Positions 18,003-27,600 of a DNA stretch of 64,000 nt are shown in pieces. Source of the stretch: Pseudomonadales bacterium (GTDB lineage: Bacteria > Pseudomonadota > Gammaproteobacteria > Pseudomonadales > Pseudohongiellaceae); contig JACKOH010000003.1 in NCBI GenBank assembly GCA_024234395.1, positions 124,001 to 188,000 of the forward strand, given 5' to 3'. Position numbers and translations under genes: made by a program. The notes under the pieces were generated by a model. The model was not told the origin of the DNA. It worked only from the letters and a program-made list of their open reading frames with translations, and ran no database searches. Numbering within the stretch: position 1 is the first letter of the stretch; each line of letters begins with the position of its first letter.

Positions 18003-18584
18003 TTGATTTCGCAATCTTTAACCCGCAGGGCATTTTTGCGGGCAGCTACGGAAAATGCACAGAACTCGTTATTGATTCTTTCGGTACCCTCACTCCTGCT
18101 GGCCGGCAAACAGGCCCAGGCGGCGATGGCGACGGCTCAGCCATTTTCCACCCTGGGCGTCGAAGAAGCGGCTACCCTGGAGGCAATCGCCTCCCGCATC
18201 ATTCCATCTGATGAGACACCTGGCGCTGCCGAGGCCGGAGTTATCTACTTCATGGACAACATTCTGGGTGGCAGCCGGGCCGAGGTTCTGCCGGAAGTCA
18301 GGAAGGGTCTCGCGGAGTTGTACTCGGCATCGCTGGGCAGATTCGGCACTGGCACATTCTATATTCTCAGCCCGGAACAGCAGGATTCACTGCTGCGTGA
18401 TATCGAACGGACCCCGTTTTTCAATACGCTGCGTTACCTGACCATCGCCGGTATGTTCACCATGCCCTCCTATGGCGGCAATAAGAACCGCATAGGCTGG
18501 CAGTTGATCGGGTTTGAGGACCGGCACGTCTGGCAACCCCCTTATGGCTATTACGACGCGGATTACATGGAGAAAGGAGCATAA
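18003..18584 (+). CDS. gluconate 2-dehydrogenase subunit 3-type protein, Tat exported (second copy)
   Basis: 193 residues. The twin-arginine signal is LTRRAFLRAATENA, then a hydrophobic run to KQAQA. The family pattern FSTLGVEEAATLEAIASRIIPSDETPGAAEAGV follows, and the C-terminal block MPSYGGNKNRIGWQLIGFED corresponds to the same block in the gene at 8697. It is shorter than that paralogue. The start is a TTG with GGGAGAC 8 bases before it; an in-frame ATG before the Tat motif was not found. The GMC flavoprotein gene follows after two bases. Its role is to carry the flavoprotein to the periplasm through the Tat pathway. Confidence 0.85.
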   Translation: MISQSLTRRAFLRAATENAQNSLLILSVPSLLLAGKQAQAAMATAQPFSTLGVEEAATLEAIASRIIPSDETPGAAEAGVIYFMDNILGGSRAEVLPEVRKGLAELYSASLGRFGTGTFYILSPEQQDSLLRDIERTPFFNTLRYLTIAGMFTMPSYGGNKNRIGWQLIGFEDRHVWQPPYGYYDADYMEKGA

Positions 18585-18586
18585 CG

Positions 18587-20248
18587 ATGGCACAGGCATC
18601 ATTTCCGACCCGGGAAGAAGTGGATTTTGTAGTGGTCGGCTCCGGCTCGGCCGGTGGCATCGTGGCCCGGGAGCTGTCCATGGCCGGCTTTTCCACCGTG
18701 GTCCTGGAACAGGGGCCCTATCTGCAACCCGGAGACTTTACCCATGACGAATGGGCGGTAACCCAGGATGAACAACTGGCCTGGGGGCCGCGCAAGGGCC
18801 ATCCCCAGACGTTCCGGCGCTATGAACACGAGAAAGCGGAAATCTCCAATCGCGCCGTACTGGGTTATGCGCACAATGTGGGTGGCAGCAGCGCACACTT
18901 CTCCGGGAATTTCTGGCGCCTGCGACCGGTGGATTTCATGGAACGTTCGCTGCTGGGTGAGATACCCGGCACCAATTTCACCGACTGGCCGATCACCTAT
19001 GAGGAACTTGAACCTTACTACACCAAGGTTGAATGGGAGATAGGCATGTCCGGCCTGGCGGGCCCCTGGGACCCACCCCGGTCCCGCGACTACCCACTCC
19101 CTCCGCTGCCGGTAAAGTCCTCCGGCGTATTGCTGGAACGGGCTGCAAAGAAACTGGGCTGGACTGCCTATCCGGAGCCCCATGCCATCCTTTCCAAACC
19201 CTTCAACGGTCGACCCGGCTGTGTGAACTGCGGTTTCTGCCTGGGTTTCGGCTGCGAAGTCGGCGCCAAGTCTTCCACCGCCGTGGCGATGATGCCGCAG
19301 GCGCTCGCATCCGGTAATTGTGAGCTGCGCACCGGCTGCACGGTTTCCCGGGTGGATACCGACGACAACGGCCGTGTGACCGAAGTGGTGTACTGGGAAG
19401 AGGATGGCACGGTGCAGGCCCAGAAGGCGAAAGCCGTGGTGCTGTGTGCCAATGGCGCGGAAACCGCGCGCCTGTTGTTCCTGTCCGAATCCAGCCGGCA
19501 TCCGGACGGGCTGGCCAATGCCAGCGGCATGGTGGGCCGCAACCTGATGTTCAATGGCTCGTCCAGTGTTGCCGGACTGTTCGAACATCCCGTCAATGCT
19601 TACAAGAGTGTGCCCACTACCCGGGTAATCCATGATTTCTACAGCATCGATCCCAGCAACGGCTTCTACGGTGGCGGCGGCATCGATGCCCGCCACCTGT
19701 CTCGGGGTCTGCCGATGTCGGCCGCCCTGGGAACCGGCAGGTTCAGTGGCGCACGTTGGGGCAGCCAGTTCAAGAAAGATATCGCCCGGGAATTTACCCA
19801 TGCCTGCTCTTTCAATGGACATACTACCAGCCTGCCGCTTTCCAGTAATAATGTGACACTGGACCCGGACGTCAAGGATAAGTGGGGGCGCCCTGCACTT
19901 CGCACCACGTTCATGAACCACCCGGACGATTTCAAGACCATGAAGTTCTTCCTGGATCGATCCGTCGAACTGATGGAAGCAGCTGGTGCGACACAGATCA
20001 GCGCCAACTACGAAATGGAGGGGCAGACCGGCGGTGTGCACCTGCTGGGCACCTGCCGTATGGGCAACGATCCGGCTACGTCCGTAGTCAACAAGTACAA
20101 TCGTGCCCATGATGTGCCCAACCTGTTCATGGTAGATGGCAGCAGCCTGGTGACTTCCGGGCGCGGACAGCCCACCATGACCATCATGGCGCTGGCGTTC
20201 CGGGCCGCCGATCACATGATTCAGGCAGCGCAGCGGGGCGATATCTAA
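18587..20248 (+). CDS. GMC-family FAD-dependent dehydrogenase, large subunit (second copy)
   Basis: 553 residues. The FAD motif is VVVGSGSAGGIVARELSMAG, with LEQGPYL following. Four Cys residues (212, 215, 218, 223) in GCVNCGFCLGFGC suit an iron-sulfur cluster as in related membrane-bound dehydrogenases; the paralogue at 7001 has three. The C-terminal signature has LLGTCRMGNDPATSVV and GRGQPTMT, where the usual Asn before Pro is Gln; whether this changes catalysis cannot be judged. It forms an operon with the Tat-signal subunit. Substrate unknown; oxidation of a sugar, polyol or related alcohol in the periplasm is the family role. Confidence 0.88.
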   Translation: MAQASFPTREEVDFVVVGSGSAGGIVARELSMAGFSTVVLEQGPYLQPGDFTHDEWAVTQDEQLAWGPRKGHPQTFRRYEHEKAEISNRAVLGYAHNVGGSSAHFSGNFWRLRPVDFMERSLLGEIPGTNFTDWPITYEELEPYYTKVEWEIGMSGLAGPWDPPRSRDYPLPPLPVKSSGVLLERAAKKLGWTAYPEPHAILSKPFNGRPGCVNCGFCLGFGCEVGAKSSTAVAMMPQALASGNCELRTGCTVSRVDTDDNGRVTEVVYWEEDGTVQAQKAKAVVLCANGAETARLLFLSESSRHPDGLANASGMVGRNLMFNGSSSVAGLFEHPVNAYKSVPTTRVIHDFYSIDPSNGFYGGGGIDARHLSRGLPMSAALGTGRFSGARWGSQFKKDIAREFTHACSFNGHTTSLPLSSNNVTLDPDVKDKWGRPALRTTFMNHPDDFKTMKFFLDRSVELMEAAGATQISANYEMEGQTGGVHLLGTCRMGNDPATSVVNKYNRAHDVPNLFMVDGSSLVTSGRGQPTMTIMALAFRAADHMIQAAQRGDI

Positions 20249-20276
20249 AATTTCTTTTAGGAGATCAGCATCTGGT

Positions 20277-20316
20277 GGGCGAGAGCTTTTCTGACACGTC
20301 GTCAGAACTCTCGCCC
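20277..20316. terminator. long hairpin between convergent genes
   Basis: GGGCGAGAG pairs with CTCTCGCCC, and inside it TTCTGAC pairs with GTCAGAA around a five-base loop. The stem is long and nearly perfect. There is no T-run on either side, so it is an atypical terminator or an RNA-stabilising structure. It lies between the second GMC operon and the convergent MprF gene. Confidence 0.6.
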
Positions 20317-20442
20317 CCGGATCTCTTCCACCGATGCAGTGAGAGCGCCGCTTTTTGCAGAAAAGCAATAAGTACAGTAACGCGATGGCTCGATCGTCGA
20401 GCGGGCCGGTCCGATGAATTTTTCTGCAGTGGGCTTCTGACC

Positions 20443-22992
20443 CTATTTCCTGATCAATTCCATAAGCCCGCCGGAAATCAGCACCGACGTATCATAGAGT
20501 GCCACGGCCACACTCAGACCATTCTTGCAGGCCAGATAGCGAGGCTCCCAAACCGGCTGAAATTTCGCTTTATAGTTACGAAGGCCATCGAAATTATAGA
20601 AGTCTTCACCAAAGTGGTAGACCAGGTTGCCCAGTTTGTGCCATTGGCCGGCCAGTGGACGATGCTCAAGCCCTGACAGTGGCGCCATACCCAGTGAAAA
20701 CCAGACATACTCCTGAGACTTCGCCCACAGCAACAACTCGATGAACAGGAAATCCATCACTCCTTTGGGTGCATCGGGGTGATAGCGCATCAGGTCGATG
20801 CTTATATCCTCTTTGCCACCGCTTTTCCAGATATTGGCAAATGCCACGACCGCACCTCCGACTTCGATAACGGCGCAATCAAAATGGCGCAGGTAATTTC
20901 CCGAGAAAAAGCCCAGCGAAAATCCTTTTTCAGCAGTATGTTTAGCCGCAAGCCAGGCATCGGAAATTACCTTTAAGCGCGGAAAAAGTGCCTCCATCTC
21001 AATTGCCGGTACAACTCGAAACGATGCCCCTTCGCGGAGAATGTGGTTGCGTGTGTAGCGCAGCCCGGAGCGATTACTTCCTTCCAGAGAGAAAGATGCA
21101 AGCTTTACCCTGGCCTCCTCGCCCAGCTTGGTAAAACTGTATCCCATGTCTACGAATGCAGGGAAATGTCGGTCGGTAATCTGGTAAAATACACAGCGCA
21201 AATTCTGCGCATCGGTGAACTCACGGAACTGCCATAACATTTCCTCCAGGCAGTCAGGATTGCCCCCCGGCTCACCCAGTGCAATGGCGGAGTGACCTGA
21301 AATCCCATACATCAGGAACGCGTCTCCAGAAGGATGGAAGAGAAACTGTTTGTCACCCAATAAGGCGATATTGGAGTAACTGTCCGGGGTAAACTGAAGT
21401 ATGCGGGCCACCTGGGAAAGATCTGCGTCGGATTCTCCAGTGCCAGTCCAGGAGTTACCGCGCAACAACCGGGTCAACCCAAACAGACACAATACCAGCG
21501 TCGACAGTAACATTGCCCGCAACATTCTTGACGCGTCACCGTCAATAGTGAACTGCCACCAGAGCTCATTGGAGTAGTCCACATTACGGTGAATAAAAAA
21601 GCCCAGCAATAAAGCCGACACCAGCACCAGACTTATGTTGAGATTCCACTGTAAACCGAACGCCTGATCCAACATGGATTTGCCCCGGTAAAACTGACCG
21701 CGTGCCAGCCAGAGAAGCAACGACAGCGTGACCGGCCCCAACATGACAAAGCCGCCGGACTCAGCCAACACAAGACTGAGGACAACAGTTGTCAGAAGCA
21801 GTATCAGGGCCATTTGCAGGGCAGACCGCAGGCGTCGATACAGCCCGCGGGCAATGACCAGTAGCAACGCACCAACAATACTATTGGCCATGTGGGAAAA
21901 TTCCAGCGCGCCAAGCGGAAACATCCCGGAGAATCGCTCTTCACTTTGCACATCGAACGGAATTACACCTTTAAAAATCAGCAATGCGCCCAGCAGGAAC
22001 ACCGCTGCTCCGACAGCCTGTGGAATTATGCGGGCAGGCCAGTCGAAACCCTGTTTTACCCACTCATTAATCCGACTCCGATTGATGCACAGTTCACGAA
22101 CGATAAGCAGCATCAGCGCAATCAGCAGCGGCAGCCCAAAATAAAGCAGCCTGTAAAGCAGCATGGCGCTCAAGAGATCAGGCAACGGCACAGCGGGTAG
22201 CAGGAACACCAGTACTGATTCAAAAACTCCCAATCCTCCTGGCACATTGCTGACTGCTCCCACCACCAGGGCCAGCAGGAAAACTCCCAGGAAGAGCAGG
22301 TAGGACACTGGATGTAGCGAGGATACCAATAGATACAAAACGCCGGAAACACTGATGATATCTATAGCTGAAACCAGTAACTGCAAAAGTGCCAGTGGCA
22401 TACCAGGTGGGCTCAGCGAAATACCCTTGGCCCGTAACTCCGGCTTACCGTCACTATTCCAGATCAGGTAACCCGCCGGGAATAACAATGCGATAACTCC
22501 CACACCTCTCATCAGTAGCGGACTGGCAATCGATGCCAGTTCCTCGCCTGGCAACAACAATGCCGACAAACCGAACAGCAGTGCACAGCCGAGAAAGAAT
22601 GTGACAGATATGAAAATCACTACGGTGGCAATCTGCGCTCCCGAAGCTCCGAGCAGGGAGTAGGATCGGTAACGAATGGCACCACCGGACAGGGAGGCAA
22701 GCCCGACATTGTGACCGATGGCAAAGGCAGACAGGGATATGGGCAGTACCTGCCGAAAGGGAATTGACAAACTGGCATAGCGTAATGCGAGTACGTCATA
22801 GCCGGTCAGCAGCAGATAGCCCGCAACCGTCACCATAACCGCCAACAGCACCCTGTCCACAGGCACCTGCTGCAGAGAAACTCGTATTGCCTGCAAATCA
22901 GCTGCTTCCATTTCCCGAAACAGGACTACAGCAGCAGTGACAAAAATTGCCGCTGGAAGGAGCAGTAAAAGTTTCTTTCGGTCAGCTGTCAT
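20443..22992 (-). CDS. mprF: phosphatidylglycerol lysyltransferase/flippase MprF-like
   Basis: 849 residues, close to the usual length of the full-length protein. The N-terminal two-thirds hold about 14 membrane spans, including the segments YRSYSLLGASG and VPGGLGVFESVLVFLLP that mark the flippase domain. The C-terminal part, from about residue 510, is a soluble DUF2156 acyltransferase-like domain with YNIALLGDKQFLFHPSG-type and DLMRYHPDAPKGVMDFLF-type blocks. MprF transfers an amino acid (Lys or Ala) from tRNA to phosphatidylglycerol and flips the product, lowering negative surface charge and sensitivity to cationic peptides. The aminoacyl donor cannot be told from sequence by eye. Confidence 0.88.
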   Translation of the reverse strand: MTADRKKLLLLLPAAIFVTAAVVLFREMEAADLQAIRVSLQQVPVDRVLLAVMVTVAGYLLLTGYDVLALRYASLSIPFRQVLPISLSAFAIGHNVGLASLSGGAIRYRSYSLLGASGAQIATVVIFISVTFFLGCALLFGLSALLLPGEELASIASPLLMRGVGVIALLFPAGYLIWNSDGKPELRAKGISLSPPGMPLALLQLLVSAIDIISVSGVLYLLVSSLHPVSYLLFLGVFLLALVVGAVSNVPGGLGVFESVLVFLLPAVPLPDLLSAMLLYRLLYFGLPLLIALMLLIVRELCINRSRINEWVKQGFDWPARIIPQAVGAAVFLLGALLIFKGVIPFDVQSEERFSGMFPLGALEFSHMANSIVGALLLVIARGLYRRLRSALQMALILLLTTVVLSLVLAESGGFVMLGPVTLSLLLWLARGQFYRGKSMLDQAFGLQWNLNISLVLVSALLLGFFIHRNVDYSNELWWQFTIDGDASRMLRAMLLSTLVLCLFGLTRLLRGNSWTGTGESDADLSQVARILQFTPDSYSNIALLGDKQFLFHPSGDAFLMYGISGHSAIALGEPGGNPDCLEEMLWQFREFTDAQNLRCVFYQITDRHFPAFVDMGYSFTKLGEEARVKLASFSLEGSNRSGLRYTRNHILREGASFRVVPAIEMEALFPRLKVISDAWLAAKHTAEKGFSLGFFSGNYLRHFDCAVIEVGGAVVAFANIWKSGGKEDISIDLMRYHPDAPKGVMDFLFIELLLWAKSQEYVWFSLGMAPLSGLEHRPLAGQWHKLGNLVYHFGEDFYNFDGLRNYKAKFQPVWEPRYLACKNGLSVAVALYDTSVLISGGLMELIRK

Positions 22993-23031
22993 GTCACTGA
23001 TGCGAATGGACGGCCAGCCAGGACACCGGTA

Positions 23032-23922
23032 TCAGTCAGGGTTTTCATTGCTTGCCGGCTCCTGCAGGAATCCCAGGATAACGTCGTTCAATTCCCGGCT
23101 GTGCCAGATCAGCAGATCGTGCCCTGCATCACGCACAATCGCCAGGCGGCTGTCTGGTATCGCGTTCTGCATTTCCTGCAGATGGGGAATGCTCACAATG
23201 TCATGTTCGCCCGCGATGAGCAACACGGGATTGGCAATTTCCGCCAGGTCCGATAACCGGATCTGAGGCAGTGTTGTCCAGAGAGCGACCAGTTCATCCT
23301 GCAAGGTCTGCCATTTTTCAGGGTGAGGAGAAGACAGCCGATAGGCGAGCCAGGAAATGAATCCAGGCACATGGTCGAACTCACTATCAGGGCCGGAACT
23401 GATCCCCTCCGGAGTTCTATTGGCACTTATAGCGACCAGCTTACCGATTCTTTCGGGATGTTCCAGTGTCATGACCAGTCCGGTTATGCCACCGTCGCTC
23501 CAGCCGACTACGTCCGCTTTCGGAACGCCGAGGGAATCCATTACCTGAAAGACATCGGCCGACAGTGTGTGGTAGGTAAGGGAAAGGACTCCGCGACTGC
23601 TACGTCCCTGCCCCCTTGAGTCGGTGGTGATCACTCGAAAGTGCCTGCTGAGCTCAGGAATCTGCCCCATGAAAATCTCACTCAGGCTCGCACCGCCGTG
23701 CAATAGAACGACAGGCTTCCCTTTCCCGAAGATCTGATAATGGAGTTGAGCCTGACCTGAGCGGACCTCGCCCCGGGCGGTGACGTCGGCCTGAAATAGA
23801 CGCCAGCCGATAAATTCAATCAGCGCCTGTTCCGGCTCAGCGAAAAAAGCCATCAGACCTGCCACTATCACGATCACTAACAGCGAGCCTAGCATTTTGG
23901 ATCTGCTGACGATCTTGCCCAT
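23032..23922 (-). CDS. alpha/beta hydrolase, membrane-anchored
   Basis: About 296 residues with one N-terminal hydrophobic span (SKMLGSLLVIVIVAGLMAFF). The hydrolase fold is clear: VVLLHGGASLSE (oxyanion region), GWSDGG with the nucleophile Ser, LLIAGEHDIVS with the acidic residue region, and DAGHDLLIW with the catalytic His. Substrate unknown; esterase- or epoxide-hydrolase-like. The open frame continues 59 codons farther upstream, but that part overlaps the zinc-finger end of the nei remnant and is not believed to be coding. The ATG at 23922 or another nine codons on is most likely. It lies 39 bases after the MprF start on the same strand. Confidence 0.8.
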   Translation of the reverse strand: MGKIVSRSKMLGSLLVIVIVAGLMAFFAEPEQALIEFIGWRLFQADVTARGEVRSGQAQLHYQIFGKGKPVVLLHGGASLSEIFMGQIPELSRHFRVITTDSRGQGRSSRGVLSLTYHTLSADVFQVMDSLGVPKADVVGWSDGGITGLVMTLEHPERIGKLVAISANRTPEGISSGPDSEFDHVPGFISWLAYRLSSPHPEKWQTLQDELVALWTTLPQIRLSDLAEIANPVLLIAGEHDIVSIPHLQEMQNAIPDSRLAIVRDAGHDLLIWHSRELNDVILGFLQEPASNENPD

Positions 23923-23989
23923 GTCCTTTATGTTTCCCGGCCTGTTGTTCCTTAAGACAACACATTGACCTCTATTGCTGCAAGAGGAA

Positions 23990-24620
23990 TCAGATCTGAC
24001 AGTTCGGACACCAGTAGAGCCGGCGTGATGAAACCGTTTCTCTGAGGATTGCGGTCCCGCATTGATAGCAAGGTTCTCCCTGGCGACCAAACACGGCATG
24101 ACGAAACTGACGGCGTGTCAAACCGCGTTTTGCAGTTGTCTTACCCGGACCGGGGAATTGGTAATGCCCCGCTGGCGATAGGCTCGCTGACTGATGAGTA
24201 AGCTGCTGCGCGCCAGCGCATTGACCTGCTTGCGTTGCAAGTCGCAGGGACGATGCCGGGGTGCAATGCTGGCCTGGTGAAGGATTTCCGAGCGAAGATA
24301 GTTTCCTACTCCGGCGAGAAAAGCCTGGTCGAGGAACAGTACTGCCAGGCTACGCCGATGGAACGAGGCAGACAACAGGCGTGCCGCAATTGTACGCCAA
24401 TTCAGACCGGGGTTGAGAATGTCTGGCCCAATCCGAGACAGAAAAGGGTGCCTGGCAACCCCGTCGTTGTCCAGCACCGCGATGTCTGAAGCACTGTAGA
24501 GCAGAGCACTGTGTTGCTCGGTATGCAGAGCAAGCCGCAGGGAACGCGCTGTAGACGGGTAGTTGCCTCTGTGCCTGACGCACCAGCGGCACGACGAATC
24601 TCGGGACCTTCCGGCCTGAC
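23990..24620 (-). pseudogene. nei: decayed endonuclease VIII-type gene (nei)
   Basis: Three frames of the minus strand together spell a Nei/Fpg-family DNA glycosylase. The catalytic N-terminus survives as PEGPEIRRAA without an initiator Met (the codon before is CGG). Some 65 codons of the N-terminal domain are then missing. The frame changes near 24550 to LLYSASDI and DGVARHPFLSRIGPDIL and on to LFLDQAFLAGVGNYLRSEILHQ. One base appears lost near 24118, after which the zinc finger (CYQCG, then CPNC) is intact and ends at a stop at 23990. At least two frameshifts and one deletion make a working glycosylase impossible. The gene would have excised oxidised pyrimidines. Confidence 0.85.
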
Positions 24621-24696
24621 GGAAGGTCTCACCTGCCCGCCGTGCGGGGCAGTGTGTTACCGGTGAGGGTCAGGTACATAACTCTGAAATAAAGTC

Positions 24697-27600
24697 TTAA
24701 TCAGCAGGCTGTGGCATATCCGGCGAGGTATCCGTCCGTCGCTGGTTGTCGACCTGCTGCAGGGACGCCAGCATTCTGGCCACCTGCTCGGGGGAACCGG
24801 TTTTCCTCGCTATCAGATTGTAGACGACCGGCACCACGAACAGCGTTGTTATAGTGGTCATCAATACCCCCCAGAAAATAACTACGCCCAGCAACACCCG
24901 GCTCTCGGCCCCCGCATCCGTAGCCATTAGTAACGGGACGGCGCCCATCAGTGTCGACAGTGCGGTCATGAGAACCGGCCGGAAGCGCTGGTCACACGCC
25001 TCCATTAGTGCCTGACTGAATTCTTTACCCTCGTCGCGCAGCTGATTGGCAAACTCCACGATCAGAATGCCGTTCTTGCTGGCGATTCCTACCAGAATGA
25101 TCAGGCCTATGTTGGAATAGATATTCAGCGAATTGTCGGTCAGGAACAGGCCCACCAGGGCTCCGAAGATTGCCAGAGGCACAGTTGTCATGATGACCAG
25201 CGGGTGGATAAAACTTTCAAACTGTGCTGCCAGTACCAGGAAGACAACCAGCAATGCAAGCAGGAATACCGAAGTCAGCCCCCCTTCCGAATTACGCAGG
25301 TCAAGTGACTCACCCTTGTAGTCTACCTGGGCATATTCGGGGAGCTCCTGGGCTACCACGTTTTCAAGAAAGGTCAGCGCCGTATCCAGATCCACGCCTG
25401 GCGCCAGTCCAGCCGACAGGGTGATGGATCGGATGCGGTTATAGCGATTCAGTGACGTGGGACCGGCGCCGTTGACGACCTGGATCACGTTGGCGAGTGG
25501 AATTAACTGACCAGAGGTATCGGAGCGCACGTATAGATTGGTCAAATCGTCCGGAGTCGCGCGCTGCGTATCCTCAGCCAGCATGATCACATCATATTCT
25601 TCACCTCCGTCTACGAATGTGGTGACGCGACTTTCACTCATCATGGCCTGCAAGGTCTGGCCGATGGCCTGAGTTGAGACACCCAGGTCGGCTGCCCGAA
25701 TCTGATCTACCGAAACATTCAACGCCGGTTTGGTTTCTTTGAAGTCGGAGTCGAGTCGGGTAAAAAGTCCACTTTCCCGGGCTCGTGTGATTACCAGATC
25801 CCGCCACTCGACCAGCTCGGAGTAACTGCGCCCGCCGATTACAAACTGAACCGGCTGGCCACCTCCTCCACGACCCAGCCCCGAGCGCATGAACATAAAG
25901 GCCTGAATACCCGGTATCTGGCTCAACTTTACAGTCAGCTCGCGCATCATTGTCGCCGTATCCTTCTCGCGCTGCTCCCAGTTTGGCAGGGAAATTATTG
26001 TCATGCCGCTGTTGACACCACCACCGCCTCCCCAGCCGGGAGTCATGGTTACAACATTGTCAATCTCACCCGCCTCAACGTAGTCAAGCACTTCGTCCTG
26101 GATAGCGTCGATCTGTGCCTCCATGTAATTGATGTTAGCGCCTTCGGGCCCAGCCAGACTGGCGAATATAACCCCCTGATCTTCACTGGGAGCGAAGGCT
26201 ACGGGTAATTGCTCGATCAGCCAGAAAATAGCCAGACCAACAAAAAGTAGGCCGGCGACAATCATCCAGCTGTAGTGCAGACAGACCTTCAATGTTTCCA
26301 GGTAACCTCGCTTTAACCAGGAAAACACCCGATCAACCCTGGCGGTAAGAAAACTTTCATGGGCCTGGGTTGACAGTAGCTTGGAGCACATCATCGGCGT
26401 CAAAGACAATGCCAGTACGCTGGAGATGATTACCGCACCACTAATTGTGACTGCCAGTTCAAAAAACAATACACCGAGATTGCCTTCCAGGAACACCACC
26501 GGAACGAATACCGCCACCAGTACGGCTGTGGTGGCAATGACTGCAAAGGCGACTTGTCGCGATCCATTATAGGAAGCCAGCAGCGGCGCCTCCCCAGCCT
26601 CCACGCGGCGCTGGATGTTTTCCAGCACAACAATTGAGTCGTCCACGATCAGCCCCACGCACAATACCAGTGCCAGCAGTGTAATAAGGTTTATGGACAG
26701 ATTGAAACCGGCAAGAACGATGAATGCCGACAACAGACACACCGGTATGGTCACTACCGGGATTAACATGAATCGCAGGGAGCCAAGAAACAGGTAGATG
26801 ACTACACTCACCATGATCATGGTCATAAGAATTGTGGAATACACCGAAGAAATGGCTTTCTCGATGAATTCAGCATCGCTGGACGATGTCACCAGGTCCA
26901 TATGTTCAGGCAACGTCGGCCTGATTCGTTCCGCCAACGCTTCGGAACCGCGCAACACCTCCAGACTATTGGCATTGGACTGCTTGACAATACCGATGCC
27001 CACAGCTTCGACACCATTGCCCTTGTAAATGGAGCGGTCATTTGCAGAGCCCAGCTCCACTCGCGCGACTTCGCCCAGCCTGACCAGAGAGTTGTTGTCA
27101 CCGCGGGCAATGACCAATCGCTGAAAATCTGTAACCGACTGATAGACCCTCTCAACACGGACGGAAAACTCCAGGTCCGTAGAATCGATCCGCCCTGCTG
27201 GTAACTCGATGTTTTCGCGCCGGAGCGCATTCTGCACGTCGGTAACTGTCAGTCCACGTGCTGCCAGCGCCAGTCGGTCCAGCCAGATACGCATGGCAAA
27301 ACCACCGTTGCCGCTGACGGTCACATTGGACACACCTTCAAGCACCGCGAACTGATCGACAATATACCGGTTGGCATAATCATTGAGTTCCAGGTAGGAC
27401 AGTTCACTGCTGGTCAGGTTGAAGTACTGGATCGGGCGGGCGTCACTGTCAGCTTTTGATATCTGTGGCGGCTCGGCGTCTTCCGGTAGAGTGCGCAGCA
27501 CCCTGGACACTTTGTCACGAATGTCATTGGCCGCAATTTCAATATCGGTGCCTACTTCAAACTCAACTGAAATTCGGGAGCTACCGTCGAAACTGGACGA

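Noticed and set aside
18599..20368. 589-codon open frame on the minus strand
   Set aside because: It lies antisense to the second GMC operon, lacks any known motif and is explained by GC-rich codon use of the true gene.
23923..24099. N-terminal extension of the alpha/beta hydrolase
   Set aside because: It is the zinc-finger end of the nei remnant read in another frame; the signal-anchor start at 23922 fits better.
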